From assembly GCF_041365695.1 (NCBI RefSeq), contig NZ_JBGFSJ010000008.1, positions 86,735 through 150,734 of the forward strand: a stretch of 64,000 nucleotides of DNA, written 5' to 3'. The notes beneath the pieces were generated by a model. The model saw only the letters and a program-made list of their open reading frames with translations, had not been told where the DNA came from and did no database searches. A program made the translations under genes and the position numbers. The stretch is from Rhodosalinus sp041365695 (GTDB taxonomy: Bacteria; Pseudomonadota; Alphaproteobacteria; Rhodobacterales; Rhodobacteraceae). The number at the start of each line of letters is the position of its first letter. The first letter of the stretch is position 1. Of the stretch, positions 26,150 to 34,925 are shown one piece after another.

Positions 26150-26883
26150 AGACGCCCGACGCCGCCGATCTGCTCGCCGTGTCCGAGGCCACCTGGCCCC
26201 CCGCGGCGGTGACGCGGATCGGTCCGGTGACCCTCCGGGACGGGCAGGGCGGCGGCAAGCGCGTCAGCGCGGCCACCGTCGCCGGAGAGGCGGGCGACGA
26301 TTGTCTTGACGCCGCCGAGACGGAGATGCGCGCGCTGGAACAGACGCCGCTCTTCATGATCCGGCCCGGCGATGCGGCGCTCGACGCGCGGCTCGCGCGG
26401 CGTGGCTACGCCCTCATCGACCCGACGACGATCTATCTGTGCGAGATCGCGAGGCTTACCGACCGCCCCCTGCCGCGCGTGACTGCCCTCACGATCTGGG
26501 AACCCTTGCAGATCATGCGCGAGATCTGGACGGAGGCCGGCATCGGCCCGGCCCGGCAGGCGGTGATGGAACGCGCCGACTGCGCCCGGACGGGCATCCT
26601 CGGCCGGTGGAACGACAGTCCCGCGGGGGCGGCCTATGTCGGCGTCCACGACAGGGTGGCCATGGTGCACGCCCTCGAGGTGCTGGCCCACCATCGCCGG
26701 CAGGGCGTGGCCGGCTGGATGATGCGCGCCGCCGCGCTGTGGGCCGCGGCGCAGGGCGCGGCGCATGTCGCCGCCCTCGTCACCCGCGACAACGCCCCCG
26801 GCAACGCGCTCTACGCGGCACTGGGCATGACGCCCGCGGGCGGCTATCACTACCGCATCCTGACCGGGGAGGACGCCGCATGA
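26146..26883 (+). CDS. GNAT family N-acetyltransferase
   Basis: 245 aa. The C-terminal half carries the acetyl-CoA pyrophosphate-binding pattern HHRRQGVAGWMMRAAALWAA, preceded by the strand VAMVHALEVL, and NAPGNALYAALGM as motif B. The N-terminal part is a divergent partial GNAT-like repeat (PLFMIRPGDAALDARLARRGY). Substrate is unknown. The gene sits between the MoCF-domain gene and an AhpD-like gene, with ATGA overlaps on both sides, so the three are co-translated. Confidence 0.8.
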   Translation: MKTPDAADLLAVSEATWPPAAVTRIGPVTLRDGQGGGKRVSAATVAGEAGDDCLDAAETEMRALEQTPLFMIRPGDAALDARLARRGYALIDPTTIYLCEIARLTDRPLPRVTALTIWEPLQIMREIWTEAGIGPARQAVMERADCARTGILGRWNDSPAGAAYVGVHDRVAMVHALEVLAHHRRQGVAGWMMRAAALWAAAQGAAHVAALVTRDNAPGNALYAALGMTPAGGYHYRILTGEDAA

Positions 26884-27452
26884 CGGACACCCGACGCCCC
26901 ACCGCGCTCGACCTGCCCGAGGCCGACCCGCTGCCCGGGCCCACGGCGAAATACTTCGCCGTCTGCGAAGAGAAGCTCGGCTTCGTGCCGAACGTGCTGC
27001 GTGCCTACGCCTTCGACACGGCCAAGCTCGACGCGTTCAGCGCGATGTACAACGACCTGATGCTGGGCGACTCGGCCCTGACGAAGCTCGAGCGCGAGAT
27101 GATCGCCGTCGTGGTCTCGGCGGTGAACCGCTGCTTCTACTGCCTGACGGCCCACGGCGCCGCGGTCCGGCAGCTTTCGGGCGACCCGAAACTCGGCGAG
27201 ACGCTGGTGATGAACTGGCGCGTGGCCGATCTGCCGCCGCGCCAGCGCGCGATGCTCGCCTTCGCCGAGAAGATGACCCGCGCCAGCGCCGAGATCGAGG
27301 AGATCGACCGCGACGGGCTGCGGGCGCAAGGGTTCTCGGACCGCGACATCTGGGACATCGCGTCGGTCGCCGCCTTCTTCAACATGACCAACCGGCTGGC
27401 CAGTGCCACCGACATGCGCCCCAACGATGAGTATCACGCGCAGGCGCGCTAG
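26880..27452 (+). CDS. Peroxidase-related AhpD/CMD family protein
   Basis: 190 aa helical protein of the carboxymuconolactone decarboxylase/AhpD superfamily. NRCFYCLTAHGAAVRQ holds the CxxC...H redox centre, preceded by LTKLEREMIAVVVSAVN. It matches the uncharacterised peroxidase-related subfamily with the two-domain pattern ending in DIWDIASVAAFFNMTNRLA. Probable role: peroxide or organic hydroperoxide reduction. The start overlaps the previous stop as ATGA, and the C-terminus overlaps the next gene by 26 bases. Confidence 0.85.
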   Translation: MTDTRRPTALDLPEADPLPGPTAKYFAVCEEKLGFVPNVLRAYAFDTAKLDAFSAMYNDLMLGDSALTKLEREMIAVVVSAVNRCFYCLTAHGAAVRQLSGDPKLGETLVMNWRVADLPPRQRAMLAFAEKMTRASAEIEEIDRDGLRAQGFSDRDIWDIASVAAFFNMTNRLASATDMRPNDEYHAQAR

Positions 27453-28380
27453 CGCCTTGGCGCTGGCGCTGGCGGGCCTCCTGCTTGCCGCGCCGGTCGC
27501 CGCGGCGGTGGAGTTCGTCCTGCCCGACACGGCCCGCCTGCAGGCCGAGGAGACGAGCGTCGCGGGCAGCCACGCGCTGCCGGTTGCGGCCTGGGACGGC
27601 GCGGGGGTGCCTTCGATCACGGCCGAGGGCCGGGTGACGCGGCAGGCCTGGCGCCTGCCCGGCCCCGGACGCACCACGCTGCAGATCATCGCGCCGCTGC
27701 GCGAGCAGCTTCGCGCGGCGGGCTTCGAGATCGTCTTCGAGTGCCGGGACACCGCCTGCGGCGGGTTCGACTTCCGTCACGCGATCGAGGTACTGCCGGC
27801 GCCGGCCATGCATGTCGATCTCTCGCGCTATCGCGTTCTTTCGGCGATCCGGGCGACGGAGGGCGACGCGGCGGATTTCGTCTCGCTCCTCGCGAGCCGC
27901 TCGCCGTCGGGCGGCTTTCTCCAGATCGTGCATGTCGCGTCGGGAACCGATGGCCGCCTGCAGGCATCGGGCGGTCCCGCCGCCGCGCCTGTCGGGCCCG
28001 GCACCCCGCTGGGCGAGGCGCTGGAGCGGGCGGGCCACGCCGTGCTCGACGATCTCGCCTTCGAAAGCGGCGCGATCGCGCTCGGCCCGGGTCCTTTCGC
28101 CTCGCTCGCGGCGCTCGCGGCGTATTTGCGACAAAATCCGGACGCACGCGTCGTGCTGGTGGGTCACACCGACGCGGTCGGCGACCTCGACGCCAATATC
28201 GGGCTCTCGCGCCGGCGGGCCGAGGCGGTCAGAACCCGGCTCGTCGAGACGTATGGCGTCGATCCGGCGAGACTGGGCGCGGAAGGCACGGGCTATCTCG
28301 CGCCGCGGGCGAGCAACCTGACGGCGGAGGGACGCGAGGCGAACCGGCGCGTGGAGGCGGTTCTGCTCACGACGCGGTGA
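27427..28380 (+). CDS. OmpA family protein
   Basis: 317 aa with a signal peptide (RRASALALALAGLLLAAPVAAA). The C-terminal OmpA-like peptidoglycan-binding domain (about 210-315) has VVLVGHTDAVGD, SRRRAEAVRTRLVE and ANRRVEAV, including the Asp/Arg pair that binds diaminopimelate. The N-terminal 190 residues are not a recognisable beta-barrel and hold two cysteines (FECRDTACGGFDF). The likely location is the periplasm, anchored to peptidoglycan. Start 27427 is inside the preceding gene, which is tolerable for a coupled pair. Confidence 0.85.
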   Translation: MSITRRRASALALALAGLLLAAPVAAAVEFVLPDTARLQAEETSVAGSHALPVAAWDGAGVPSITAEGRVTRQAWRLPGPGRTTLQIIAPLREQLRAAGFEIVFECRDTACGGFDFRHAIEVLPAPAMHVDLSRYRVLSAIRATEGDAADFVSLLASRSPSGGFLQIVHVASGTDGRLQASGGPAAAPVGPGTPLGEALERAGHAVLDDLAFESGAIALGPGPFASLAALAAYLRQNPDARVVLVGHTDAVGDLDANIGLSRRRAEAVRTRLVETYGVDPARLGAEGTGYLAPRASNLTAEGREANRRVEAVLLTTR

Positions 28381-28386
28381 GGGGGC

Positions 28387-28414
28387 TTTACCTATTCCGC
28401 TTTCTGAATATATA
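28387..28414 (+). promoter_or_regulatory. Candidate sigma-70-type promoter for the SulP gene
   Basis: The 63-base gap before the SulP gene contains TTTACC (28387-28392) and TATATA (28409-28414) separated by 16 bases, each matching four of six consensus positions. This is an AT-rich island in a GC-rich region, and GGAGGA follows just ahead of the ATG. Visual call only. Confidence 0.38.
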
Positions 28415-28443
28415 CGGCACCAAGCCGGCCTCCGGAGGACCCC

Positions 28444-30192
28444 ATGGCACGACCCGCCCGCGCCGCGTTAGCACGCCATCTGCCGATCCTCGACTGGTCG
28501 CGACACTACGACCGCGAGACGCTCACCTCCGACCTGGTGGCGGCGGTCATCGTGACCATCATGCTCATTCCCCAGTCGCTCGCCTATGCGCTGCTCGCCG
28601 GGCTGCCGCCCGAGATGGGCCTTTACGCCTCGATCCTGCCGCTCGTGGCCTACGCGATCTTCGGCACCTCGCGGGCCCTCGCGGTCGGGCCCGTCGCGGT
28701 CGTGTCGCTGATGACCGCAGCGGCGATCGGCAACCTGGGGCTTCAGGATCCCGCGGAATACGCCGCCGCAGCGATCACGCTCGCGTTCCTCTCGGGCGCG
28801 ATCCTCACCGTGATGGGCGTGCTGCGCCTCGGCTTCCTGGCCAATTTCCTGTCGCATCCGGTGATCGCGGGCTTCATCACGGCGAGCGGGATCCTGATCG
28901 CGGCCTCACAGCTCAAGCACATTCTCGGGATCGAGGCGCAAGGCCACACGCTGGTCGAAACGGCGGGCTCGCTTCTCGCTCACCTGGGCAACACCAATCC
29001 CTACACCCTCGCCATCGGCGCGGCGGCCACCGGGTTCCTCTTCTGGGTCCGCAAGGGGCTGCGGCCGTTTCTGGCCCGCGCCGGCCTCGGCCCCCGCCTC
29101 GCGGGCGTGCTGGCCAAGGCCGGTCCCGTCGCCGCCGTCGCGGTCACCACGCTCCTTGTCTGGGGGTTCGGCCTCGACACGCGCGGGGTCGCGATCGTGG
29201 GCGAGGTGCCCACCGGGGTGCCGCCCCTGACCGTGCCCATGCTCGACGCGGAGTTGCTGGGCCAACTGCTCGTCCCCGCACTGCTGATCTCGATCATCGG
29301 CTTCGTGGAATCCGTCTCGGTCGCGCAGACCCTGGCCGCCAAGCGCCGGCAGAGGATCCTGCCCGACCAGGAACTGGTCGGACTCGGCACCGCGAACCTC
29401 GCCGCGGCCTTCTCCGGCGGCTACCCGGTCACCGGCGGCTTCGCGCGCTCCGTGGTGAACTTCGACGCGGGCGCCGAGACGCCCGCGGCGGGAGCGTTCA
29501 CGGCCGTGGGCATCCTTCTCGCCGCGCTGCTGCTCACGCCGCTGCTCTACTTCCTGCCCAAGGCCACGCTCGCCGCGACGATCATCGTGGCAGTGCTCAG
29601 CCTCGTGGACCTGTCGATCCTGCGAAAGGCCTGGGGCTATTCGAAGGTGGATTTCGCCGCCGTCGCCGCCACCATCCTGCTCACCCTCGGCCTCGGGGTC
29701 GAGATCGGCGTCTCCGCGGGCGTGGTGATCTCGGTGGCGCTCCACCTCTACAAGACCTCGCGCCCGCACGTGGCCGAGGTGGGCCGCGTGCCCGGCACCC
29801 AGCATTTCCGCAACATCCTGCGCCACGAGGTCGAAACGCATCCCTCGATCGTCACGCTTCGCGTGGACGAAAGCCTCTATTTCGCCAACGCCGCGTTTCT
29901 CCAGGACCATGTCTACGACCGGGTCGTGGGCGACGACGCGATCCGCCACGTCGTGCTGATGTTCTCGGCGGTGAACGCGGTGGACATGAGCGCGCTCGAA
30001 AGCCTCGAGGCCATCAACGACCGCCTGGCGAGCCTCGGGATCAAGCTCCATCTGAGCGAGGTGAAGGGCCCGGTGATGGACCGCCTCAGGCGCAGCCATT
30101 TCCTGCACGACCTGACCGGCCGGGTATTCCTTTCGCAGCACGACGCCATCGCGGCGCTCGCGCCCGACAGCGGGCGCGGGGCGGCGGAGTGA
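28444..30192 (+). CDS. SulP family inorganic anion transporter with STAS domain
   Basis: 582 aa. The membrane part (about 25-430) begins with the SLC26/SulP signature MLIPQSLAYALLAGLPPEMG followed by LAVGPVAVVSLMT; many helices follow. A cytoplasmic STAS domain occupies about 455-570 (VTLRVDESLYFANAAF, VVLMFSAVNAVDMSALESLE). Family substrates include sulfate, bicarbonate and dicarboxylates, and sequence reading cannot choose. The window also holds a sulfonate pathway that releases sulfite at the far end, but linkage is lacking. Confidence 0.9.
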   Translation: MARPARAALARHLPILDWSRHYDRETLTSDLVAAVIVTIMLIPQSLAYALLAGLPPEMGLYASILPLVAYAIFGTSRALAVGPVAVVSLMTAAAIGNLGLQDPAEYAAAAITLAFLSGAILTVMGVLRLGFLANFLSHPVIAGFITASGILIAASQLKHILGIEAQGHTLVETAGSLLAHLGNTNPYTLAIGAAATGFLFWVRKGLRPFLARAGLGPRLAGVLAKAGPVAAVAVTTLLVWGFGLDTRGVAIVGEVPTGVPPLTVPMLDAELLGQLLVPALLISIIGFVESVSVAQTLAAKRRQRILPDQELVGLGTANLAAAFSGGYPVTGGFARSVVNFDAGAETPAAGAFTAVGILLAALLLTPLLYFLPKATLAATIIVAVLSLVDLSILRKAWGYSKVDFAAVAATILLTLGLGVEIGVSAGVVISVALHLYKTSRPHVAEVGRVPGTQHFRNILRHEVETHPSIVTLRVDESLYFANAAFLQDHVYDRVVGDDAIRHVVLMFSAVNAVDMSALESLEAINDRLASLGIKLHLSEVKGPVMDRLRRSHFLHDLTGRVFLSQHDAIAALAPDSGRGAAE

Positions 30193-30309
30193 GGACGGAC
30201 GGTCCTTGACCTTCTTCTTGGCCCAAATACTCCCGCCGGAGGCCGCGGCTGACGAAGGCAGCCGCCTGGACAGCGTCGCGCCGAAGGCGCGGCCGCTCCC
30301 GAACGCCCG

Positions 30310-30756
30310 TCAGCCCGGCAGGCGTCCCGTCAGTACGTAGCGCAGGATGTCCGCGACCTGCTCGGGTTCGCGCGCCACGGCGAGGGCGGCGGCGTCCACC
30401 TCCTTGAGCGCGTGATCGTGCTCGGGCGGCTGCAGGATCACGAGCGGCTTGCCGAGCGCCGCGGCATAGCCCGCGTCGAAGGCGGCGTTCCATTGCTTGT
30501 ACTTGTCGCCGAAGCGCACCACCACGACATCCGCCCGCTCGATCTCGGTGCGCGTCCGGATCGCGTTCAGCATCGCGCCCTTGCGGTCGTGCCAGAACTT
30601 GTTGGGCTCCGCGCCGAGGATCGCCACGCCGCAATCGTCGCTCGCCGCGTGGTCGGTCACGGGTGCGGTGAAAGACACGTCGAGCCCCCGCGCGGCGTCG
30701 ACGATGCGGTCGCGCCAGTCGGTATGGATCTCGCCGGAAAGATGGACATTGAGCAT
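30310..30756 (-). CDS. YtoQ family protein
   Basis: 148 aa. N-terminal MLNVHLSGEIHTDWRDRI is the strongly conserved YtoQ start, followed by TDHAASDDCGVAILG, KFWHDRKGAMLN and VVRFGDKYKQWNAAFDAGYA. The fold resembles nucleoside deoxyribosyltransferases/TIR-like NAD-processing domains; function is uncharacterised. The ATG at 30756 follows GGAGG by eight bases. A GTG at 30780 overlapping the upstream stop would add eight residues. It is transcribed behind a phosphoribosyltransferase gene. Confidence 0.82.
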   Translation of the reverse strand: MLNVHLSGEIHTDWRDRIVDAARGLDVSFTAPVTDHAASDDCGVAILGAEPNKFWHDRKGAMLNAIRTRTEIERADVVVVRFGDKYKQWNAAFDAGYAAALGKPLVILQPPEHDHALKEVDAAALAVAREPEQVADILRYVLTGRLPG

Positions 30757-30776
30757 CCGTTCGCCTCCGTTCTCGT

Positions 30777-31421
30777 TCACTCTTCGCTGTCGTCCTGCCG
30801 CATCAGCTCCGCAACCTCGGCGTCGGAAACCTGCCCGAACCGCCGGTAGTGAAGCCCGACGGCCTGGAAATCCGCGGGCGTCGAAAGGCAGATCACCCGG
30901 TCGGCGAGCGGCCGGAGCGCCCGCAGCGTGTCCGCGGGCGCCACCGGCACGGCAAGCCAGACCGATCCCGGCCCCCGGGCGCGCAGTCCGCTCAACGCCG
31001 CGCGCACGGTCGCGCCCGTCGCGATGCCGTCGTCCACGACCACCGCGGTGCGGCCCTCCAGCGGGACCGGCGCGCGGTCTTCCAGCCAGAGCCGCCGGCG
31101 TTCGGCGATCTCCTCGGTCTTTTCCGCGACCTGCTTCGCGAAATCGTCCTCCGACAGCCCGGAGAGGCGCAGGATCTCCGCGTTGTAGACCGCCTCCGGC
31201 GGGTCGCCCTCGACCAGCGCGCCGGCGGCGAGTTCGGGCTGGCCGGGCATGCCGATCTTGCGCACGAGCAGCAGGTCGAGCGGCGCGTCGAGCGCGCGGG
31301 CCACGGGCAGGGCCACCGGCACCCCGCCCCGCGGCAGGGCGAGCACGACCGGATGGGCCGGTTCTGCCTTCGCCACGGCGTCGGCCAGCCTTTCACCGGC
31401 GTCGGTCCGGTCGCTGAACAT
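30777..31421 (-). CDS. Phosphoribosyltransferase family protein
   Basis: 214 aa type I PRTase fold. TAVVVDDGIATGATVRAAL is the PRPP-binding loop with the acidic pair; VLALPRGGVPVALPVA and LLLVRKIGMPG are conserved in the subfamily often found alone or fused to dienelactone hydrolase-like proteins. The acceptor base is unknown. The start at 31421 is chosen because GGAGGGG lies at normal spacing; a start at 31427 is too close. The stop lies just ahead of the YtoQ gene, so the two are probably one transcript. Confidence 0.82.
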   Translation of the reverse strand: MFSDRTDAGERLADAVAKAEPAHPVVLALPRGGVPVALPVARALDAPLDLLLVRKIGMPGQPELAAGALVEGDPPEAVYNAEILRLSGLSEDDFAKQVAEKTEEIAERRRLWLEDRAPVPLEGRTAVVVDDGIATGATVRAALSGLRARGPGSVWLAVPVAPADTLRALRPLADRVICLSTPADFQAVGLHYRRFGQVSDAEVAELMRQDDSEE

Positions 31422-31510
31422 GAACATCCCCTCCCGGGCGGTCTCGCGCTGCGTGGATCGCCCGGGCATCAAAGCATGAAAGCGCGCCGCGGGCCACCCG
31501 CGCGGGCGGC

Positions 31511-33919
31511 TCAGCTGCGCAGCGTGCCGCCCGTGGCCTTGGCCACCTTCTCGACGATGCGCCGGGCCACCGACTCGATCTCGGCGTCCTTGAGCGTCTT
31601 CTCGAAGGGTTGCAGCCGCACGGTCAGCGCAACGGACTTCTTGCCCGCGCCCATCTGCGCCTCGGCCTTCGGGCCCGAGAACTCGTCGAAGACGCGCACC
31701 TCGGAAATCAGCGTCTTGTCGGCCCCCTGCGCCGCGGTCACGAGATCCCCCGCGGCGACGCTCTCGTCGACCACGAAGGCGAAATCGCGCTCCACCGCCT
31801 GCAGGTCGTGAAGGTGCAGCGCCGGCCGTGCGGCGCCCGCCCTGCGCGGCTGGGGCACCTCGGAGGGCCAGACCGTGAAGGCGACCGCAGGCCCCTTGAT
31901 GTCGAGCGTCTCAAGGACCTTGGGGTGCAGTTCCCCGAAGGCGCCCAGCGTCTTCTTCGGCCCGAGGCAGAGCCGCCCGTGCCGGCCCGGATGCCACCAG
32001 CCCGCGCCGTCCCGGAAGATCTGCATCCGGGCCGGGGCGCCGATCGCGGCCAGCACGGCCTCGGCGTCGGCCTTGGCGTCGAAGAGGTCCACCGGGCGGT
32101 TTTCGCCGTGCACGTCCCTGGGGCCCGTGCGCCCCACGAGCAGCCCGGCCGCCTGCAGGTGCTGTTCCCCCGGCTCGCCGCCCCCGAAGGCCGGTCCGAC
32201 CTCGAAGAGCGCCAGATCGGAGAAGCCGCGCGCCTGGTTGCGGGCGGCCGCCCGCAAGAGGCCCGGCAGCAGATCGGGACGCATGTGGCTCATCTCGGAG
32301 GAGATCGGGTTTTCCAGCCGCGTGCCGTCGCCGCCCCCGCCGAAGAGGCGCGCGGCCTCCCGGTCGATGAAGCTGTAGGTCACGCATTCGTTGTAGCCGA
32401 GCGCGGCCATGGCCCGGCGCGCGGCCTGTTCCCGGCGCTGAAGCGGCGTGAGCACAGGCTTCGTCACCCGCGCGGCGGGGCGTGGCAGCGGCTTGCCCTC
32501 GAGTTTCGTGAGGCTGGCCACGCGCGCCACCTCCTCCACGAGGTCGGCCTCGCCGCCGACGTCGGGACGCCAGGGCGGCACATGCGCCATGTCGCCGTCC
32601 AGCCGGAAGCCGAGCGCGGTCAGGGTCTGGCGCTGCTGCGCTTCGGAAATCTCCATCCCCACGAGGGAGCGTACGCGATCCGGGTCGAGACGGTAGGCGC
32701 GGGCGTGATCGGGAACCTCGCCCGCCACGACCACCCCGGACGGCGCACCGCCGCAAAGATCCACGATCATCCGCGTCGCGGCCTCGAGCCCCGGCAGCGT
32801 GAACTCGGGATCCACGCCGCGCTCGAAGCGGTAGCGCGCGTCGGAGTTGATCCTGAGCGCGCGCCCGGCCGAGGCGATCTGCACGTGATCCCAGAAGGCG
32901 CTTTCGACGAACACGTTCACCGTTTCCTCGGTGCAGCCGGTCGCCGTGCCGCCCATGATGCCGGCGATGCTTTCCGGGCCGGCGTCGTCGGAGATCACCA
33001 TCGCGCCGGCGGGCAGGGTGTAGGTCTTCTCGTCGAGCGCGGTCAGCGTCTCGCCGCCCCGGGCGCGGTGGACCCGCAGGTCGCCCGTCACCTTGTCGGC
33101 GTCGAAGACGTGCAGCGGGCGGTTCGCGTCGAAGGTGAAGAAGTTGGTGATATCCACCAGGGCCGAGATCGGGCGCAGCCCGATGGCGCGCAGGCGCGCC
33201 TGAAGCCAGGCGGGCGACGGCCCGTTCTTCACGCCCCGGATCACGCGACCCGCGAAAAGCGGGCAGCCATCCAGCGTATCCTTTTCGATCCGCACGCCGA
33301 TGGGCGACGGGAACTCGCCCGGAACCGGGTCGATGACGCGCTCGCGAAGACGCCCCAGCCCCCGGGCGGCCAGGTCGCGCGCGATGCCGCGCACGCCCAG
33401 CGCGTCGGAGCGGTTGGGCGTGATGGCGATCTCGATCACCGGGTCCACCTTCGCCGGATCATGCGCGGCAAGCCAGTCGGCGAAGCTCTCGCCCACCTCG
33501 CCCGAGGAAAGCTCGATGATGCCGTCATGCTCGTCGGAGAGTTCCATCTCGCGCTCGGAGCACATCATGCCCTCGCTCTCGACGCCGCGGATCTTGCCCA
33601 CCTGGATCGTGGTGTCGATGCCGGGGACGTAGGTGCCGGGATGGGCCACCACCACGGCGATGCCGGCGCGCGCGTTGGGCGCACCGCAGATGATCTGCTT
33701 CTCGCCCAGGTCGGTCTGCACCCGGCAGACCCGAAGGCGGTCGGCGTCTGGGTGCTGCTCGGCCGAGAGAACATGGCCGAGCGTGAACCCGGCCAGCCGC
33801 GTCGCCGGGTCCGAAACCTCCTCGACCTCGAGCCCGAGATCGGTGAGCGCCTCGGCGATCTCGGCCACCGTGGCCGTGGTCTCGAGATGGTCCTTGAGCC
33901 AGGAGAGCGTGAATTTCAT
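31511..33919 (-). CDS. pheT: Phenylalanyl-tRNA synthetase beta subunit
   Basis: 802 aa, full length. Domains in order: MKFTLSWLKDHL start, tRNA-binding EMAP-like domain (VLSAEQHPDADRLRVCRV; IICGAPNARAG) at about 40-150, the B3/B4 editing domain (AWLQARLRAIGLRPISALVDITN), B5 (RTLTALGF region), the catalytic-like core (GYNECVTYSF) and a C-terminal ferredoxin-fold anticodon-binding domain (AVERDFAFVVDE). With PheS it charges tRNA-Phe. Unusually it is separated from pheS by five unrelated genes on the same strand. Confidence 0.96.
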   Translation of the reverse strand: MKFTLSWLKDHLETTATVAEIAEALTDLGLEVEEVSDPATRLAGFTLGHVLSAEQHPDADRLRVCRVQTDLGEKQIICGAPNARAGIAVVVAHPGTYVPGIDTTIQVGKIRGVESEGMMCSEREMELSDEHDGIIELSSGEVGESFADWLAAHDPAKVDPVIEIAITPNRSDALGVRGIARDLAARGLGRLRERVIDPVPGEFPSPIGVRIEKDTLDGCPLFAGRVIRGVKNGPSPAWLQARLRAIGLRPISALVDITNFFTFDANRPLHVFDADKVTGDLRVHRARGGETLTALDEKTYTLPAGAMVISDDAGPESIAGIMGGTATGCTEETVNVFVESAFWDHVQIASAGRALRINSDARYRFERGVDPEFTLPGLEAATRMIVDLCGGAPSGVVVAGEVPDHARAYRLDPDRVRSLVGMEISEAQQRQTLTALGFRLDGDMAHVPPWRPDVGGEADLVEEVARVASLTKLEGKPLPRPAARVTKPVLTPLQRREQAARRAMAALGYNECVTYSFIDREAARLFGGGGDGTRLENPISSEMSHMRPDLLPGLLRAAARNQARGFSDLALFEVGPAFGGGEPGEQHLQAAGLLVGRTGPRDVHGENRPVDLFDAKADAEAVLAAIGAPARMQIFRDGAGWWHPGRHGRLCLGPKKTLGAFGELHPKVLETLDIKGPAVAFTVWPSEVPQPRRAGAARPALHLHDLQAVERDFAFVVDESVAAGDLVTAAQGADKTLISEVRVFDEFSGPKAEAQMGAGKKSVALTVRLQPFEKTLKDAEIESVARRIVEKVAKATGGTLRS

Positions 33920-34039
33920 CGTGAAGCGTCCCTCGGATCCCGCGCGGTCGCGGGCGGGCATAGCCCATCCGCCGGCGGGGGGGAAGGGGCGCTACCCGCC
34001 CGCGGCCGGCGCGCCCGGCCTGGGCCACTCGCGTTCGCT

Positions 34040-34858
34040 CTACCCGTGGCGCCACACCTTGACCGCGGAGAGGAGCAGGATGGCCGCCAGCACCGGAAGA
34101 AGCACGCTGCCGGGGACGATCCCGAGGAGAAGGCCGCCGAGAAACGTGCCGAGGATCGACCCGGCGGCCATCCACAGAAGGAAGCCCTTGTTCCGCCCGA
34201 GGACGGCGAAGCTGCGGTCCCGGCTGTAGCGAGCGAACCCCATCAGCATCGTCGGCAGGCTGACGACGAGCGAGAGCGATCCGGCCAGCCTCACGTCGGC
34301 CCCGAAGAGCAGCACAAGCGTCGGGATCAGAAGCTCGCCACCGGCGACCCCCATCAGCGACGCCACGGCCCCGATGCCGAAACCCGCCGCGAGGCCGGCG
34401 GCCATCAGCGGCGGCCCAGAAAGGAGGGGGCCCCGCGCCGACGGATCATGGCCCAGAAGCAGCACTCCCGCGATCAGCACGAGCAGCACGGCGAGCACCC
34501 GGTAAAGCGTTTCGGAGCGCAGCCGCGTCGCCCACCCCGCACCGAGCCAGGCGCCCGCCAGACTGCCGGCCAGGAGGTTGACGACGATCGGCCAGTTGGC
34601 CGCGATCTCCGCGAAGGGCACCGACCCGGCCCGGAACGGAAGGGCGCTCGCCACGACGATAAGGCTGACGGCCTTGTTGAGAATGACCGCTTCGAGGGCG
34701 GCGAACCGGAACAGGCCGATCAGCAGGGGAAGCCGGAACTCCGCCCCGCCGAGGCCGATCAGCCCGCCGAGGATGCCGATCACCGCGCCACCCCCGAAGG
34801 CGGCCGGCATGTTGCGCGGCGCGGTCCCACCGGTCTTGACGCCCCTGCGTTCGTTCAT
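34040..34858 (-). CDS. TauE/SafE family sulfite/anion exporter-like permease
   Basis: 272 aa, about eight hydrophobic helices. GILGGLIGLGGAEFRLPLLI near the N-terminus and GIGAVASLMGVAGGELLIPTL at mid-protein are the paired glycine-rich TauE/SafE (DUF81) repeats. Family members export sulfite, sulfoacetate or other organic anions. The xsc pathway at the right edge would release sulfite, but this gene is 24 kb away among pheS/pheT neighbours, so a functional tie is speculative. Start 34858 (MNERRG). Confidence 0.85.
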   Translation of the reverse strand: MNERRGVKTGGTAPRNMPAAFGGGAVIGILGGLIGLGGAEFRLPLLIGLFRFAALEAVILNKAVSLIVVASALPFRAGSVPFAEIAANWPIVVNLLAGSLAGAWLGAGWATRLRSETLYRVLAVLLVLIAGVLLLGHDPSARGPLLSGPPLMAAGLAAGFGIGAVASLMGVAGGELLIPTLVLLFGADVRLAGSLSLVVSLPTMLMGFARYSRDRSFAVLGRNKGFLLWMAAGSILGTFLGGLLLGIVPGSVLLPVLAAILLLSAVKVWRHG

Positions 34859-34925
34859 GCCGCCGGCCTTTCGTGTTCGAGGGGAGGGCGGTCTCCCGCA
34901 TCCAGCGAGGTCCGAGACCGCGCCC

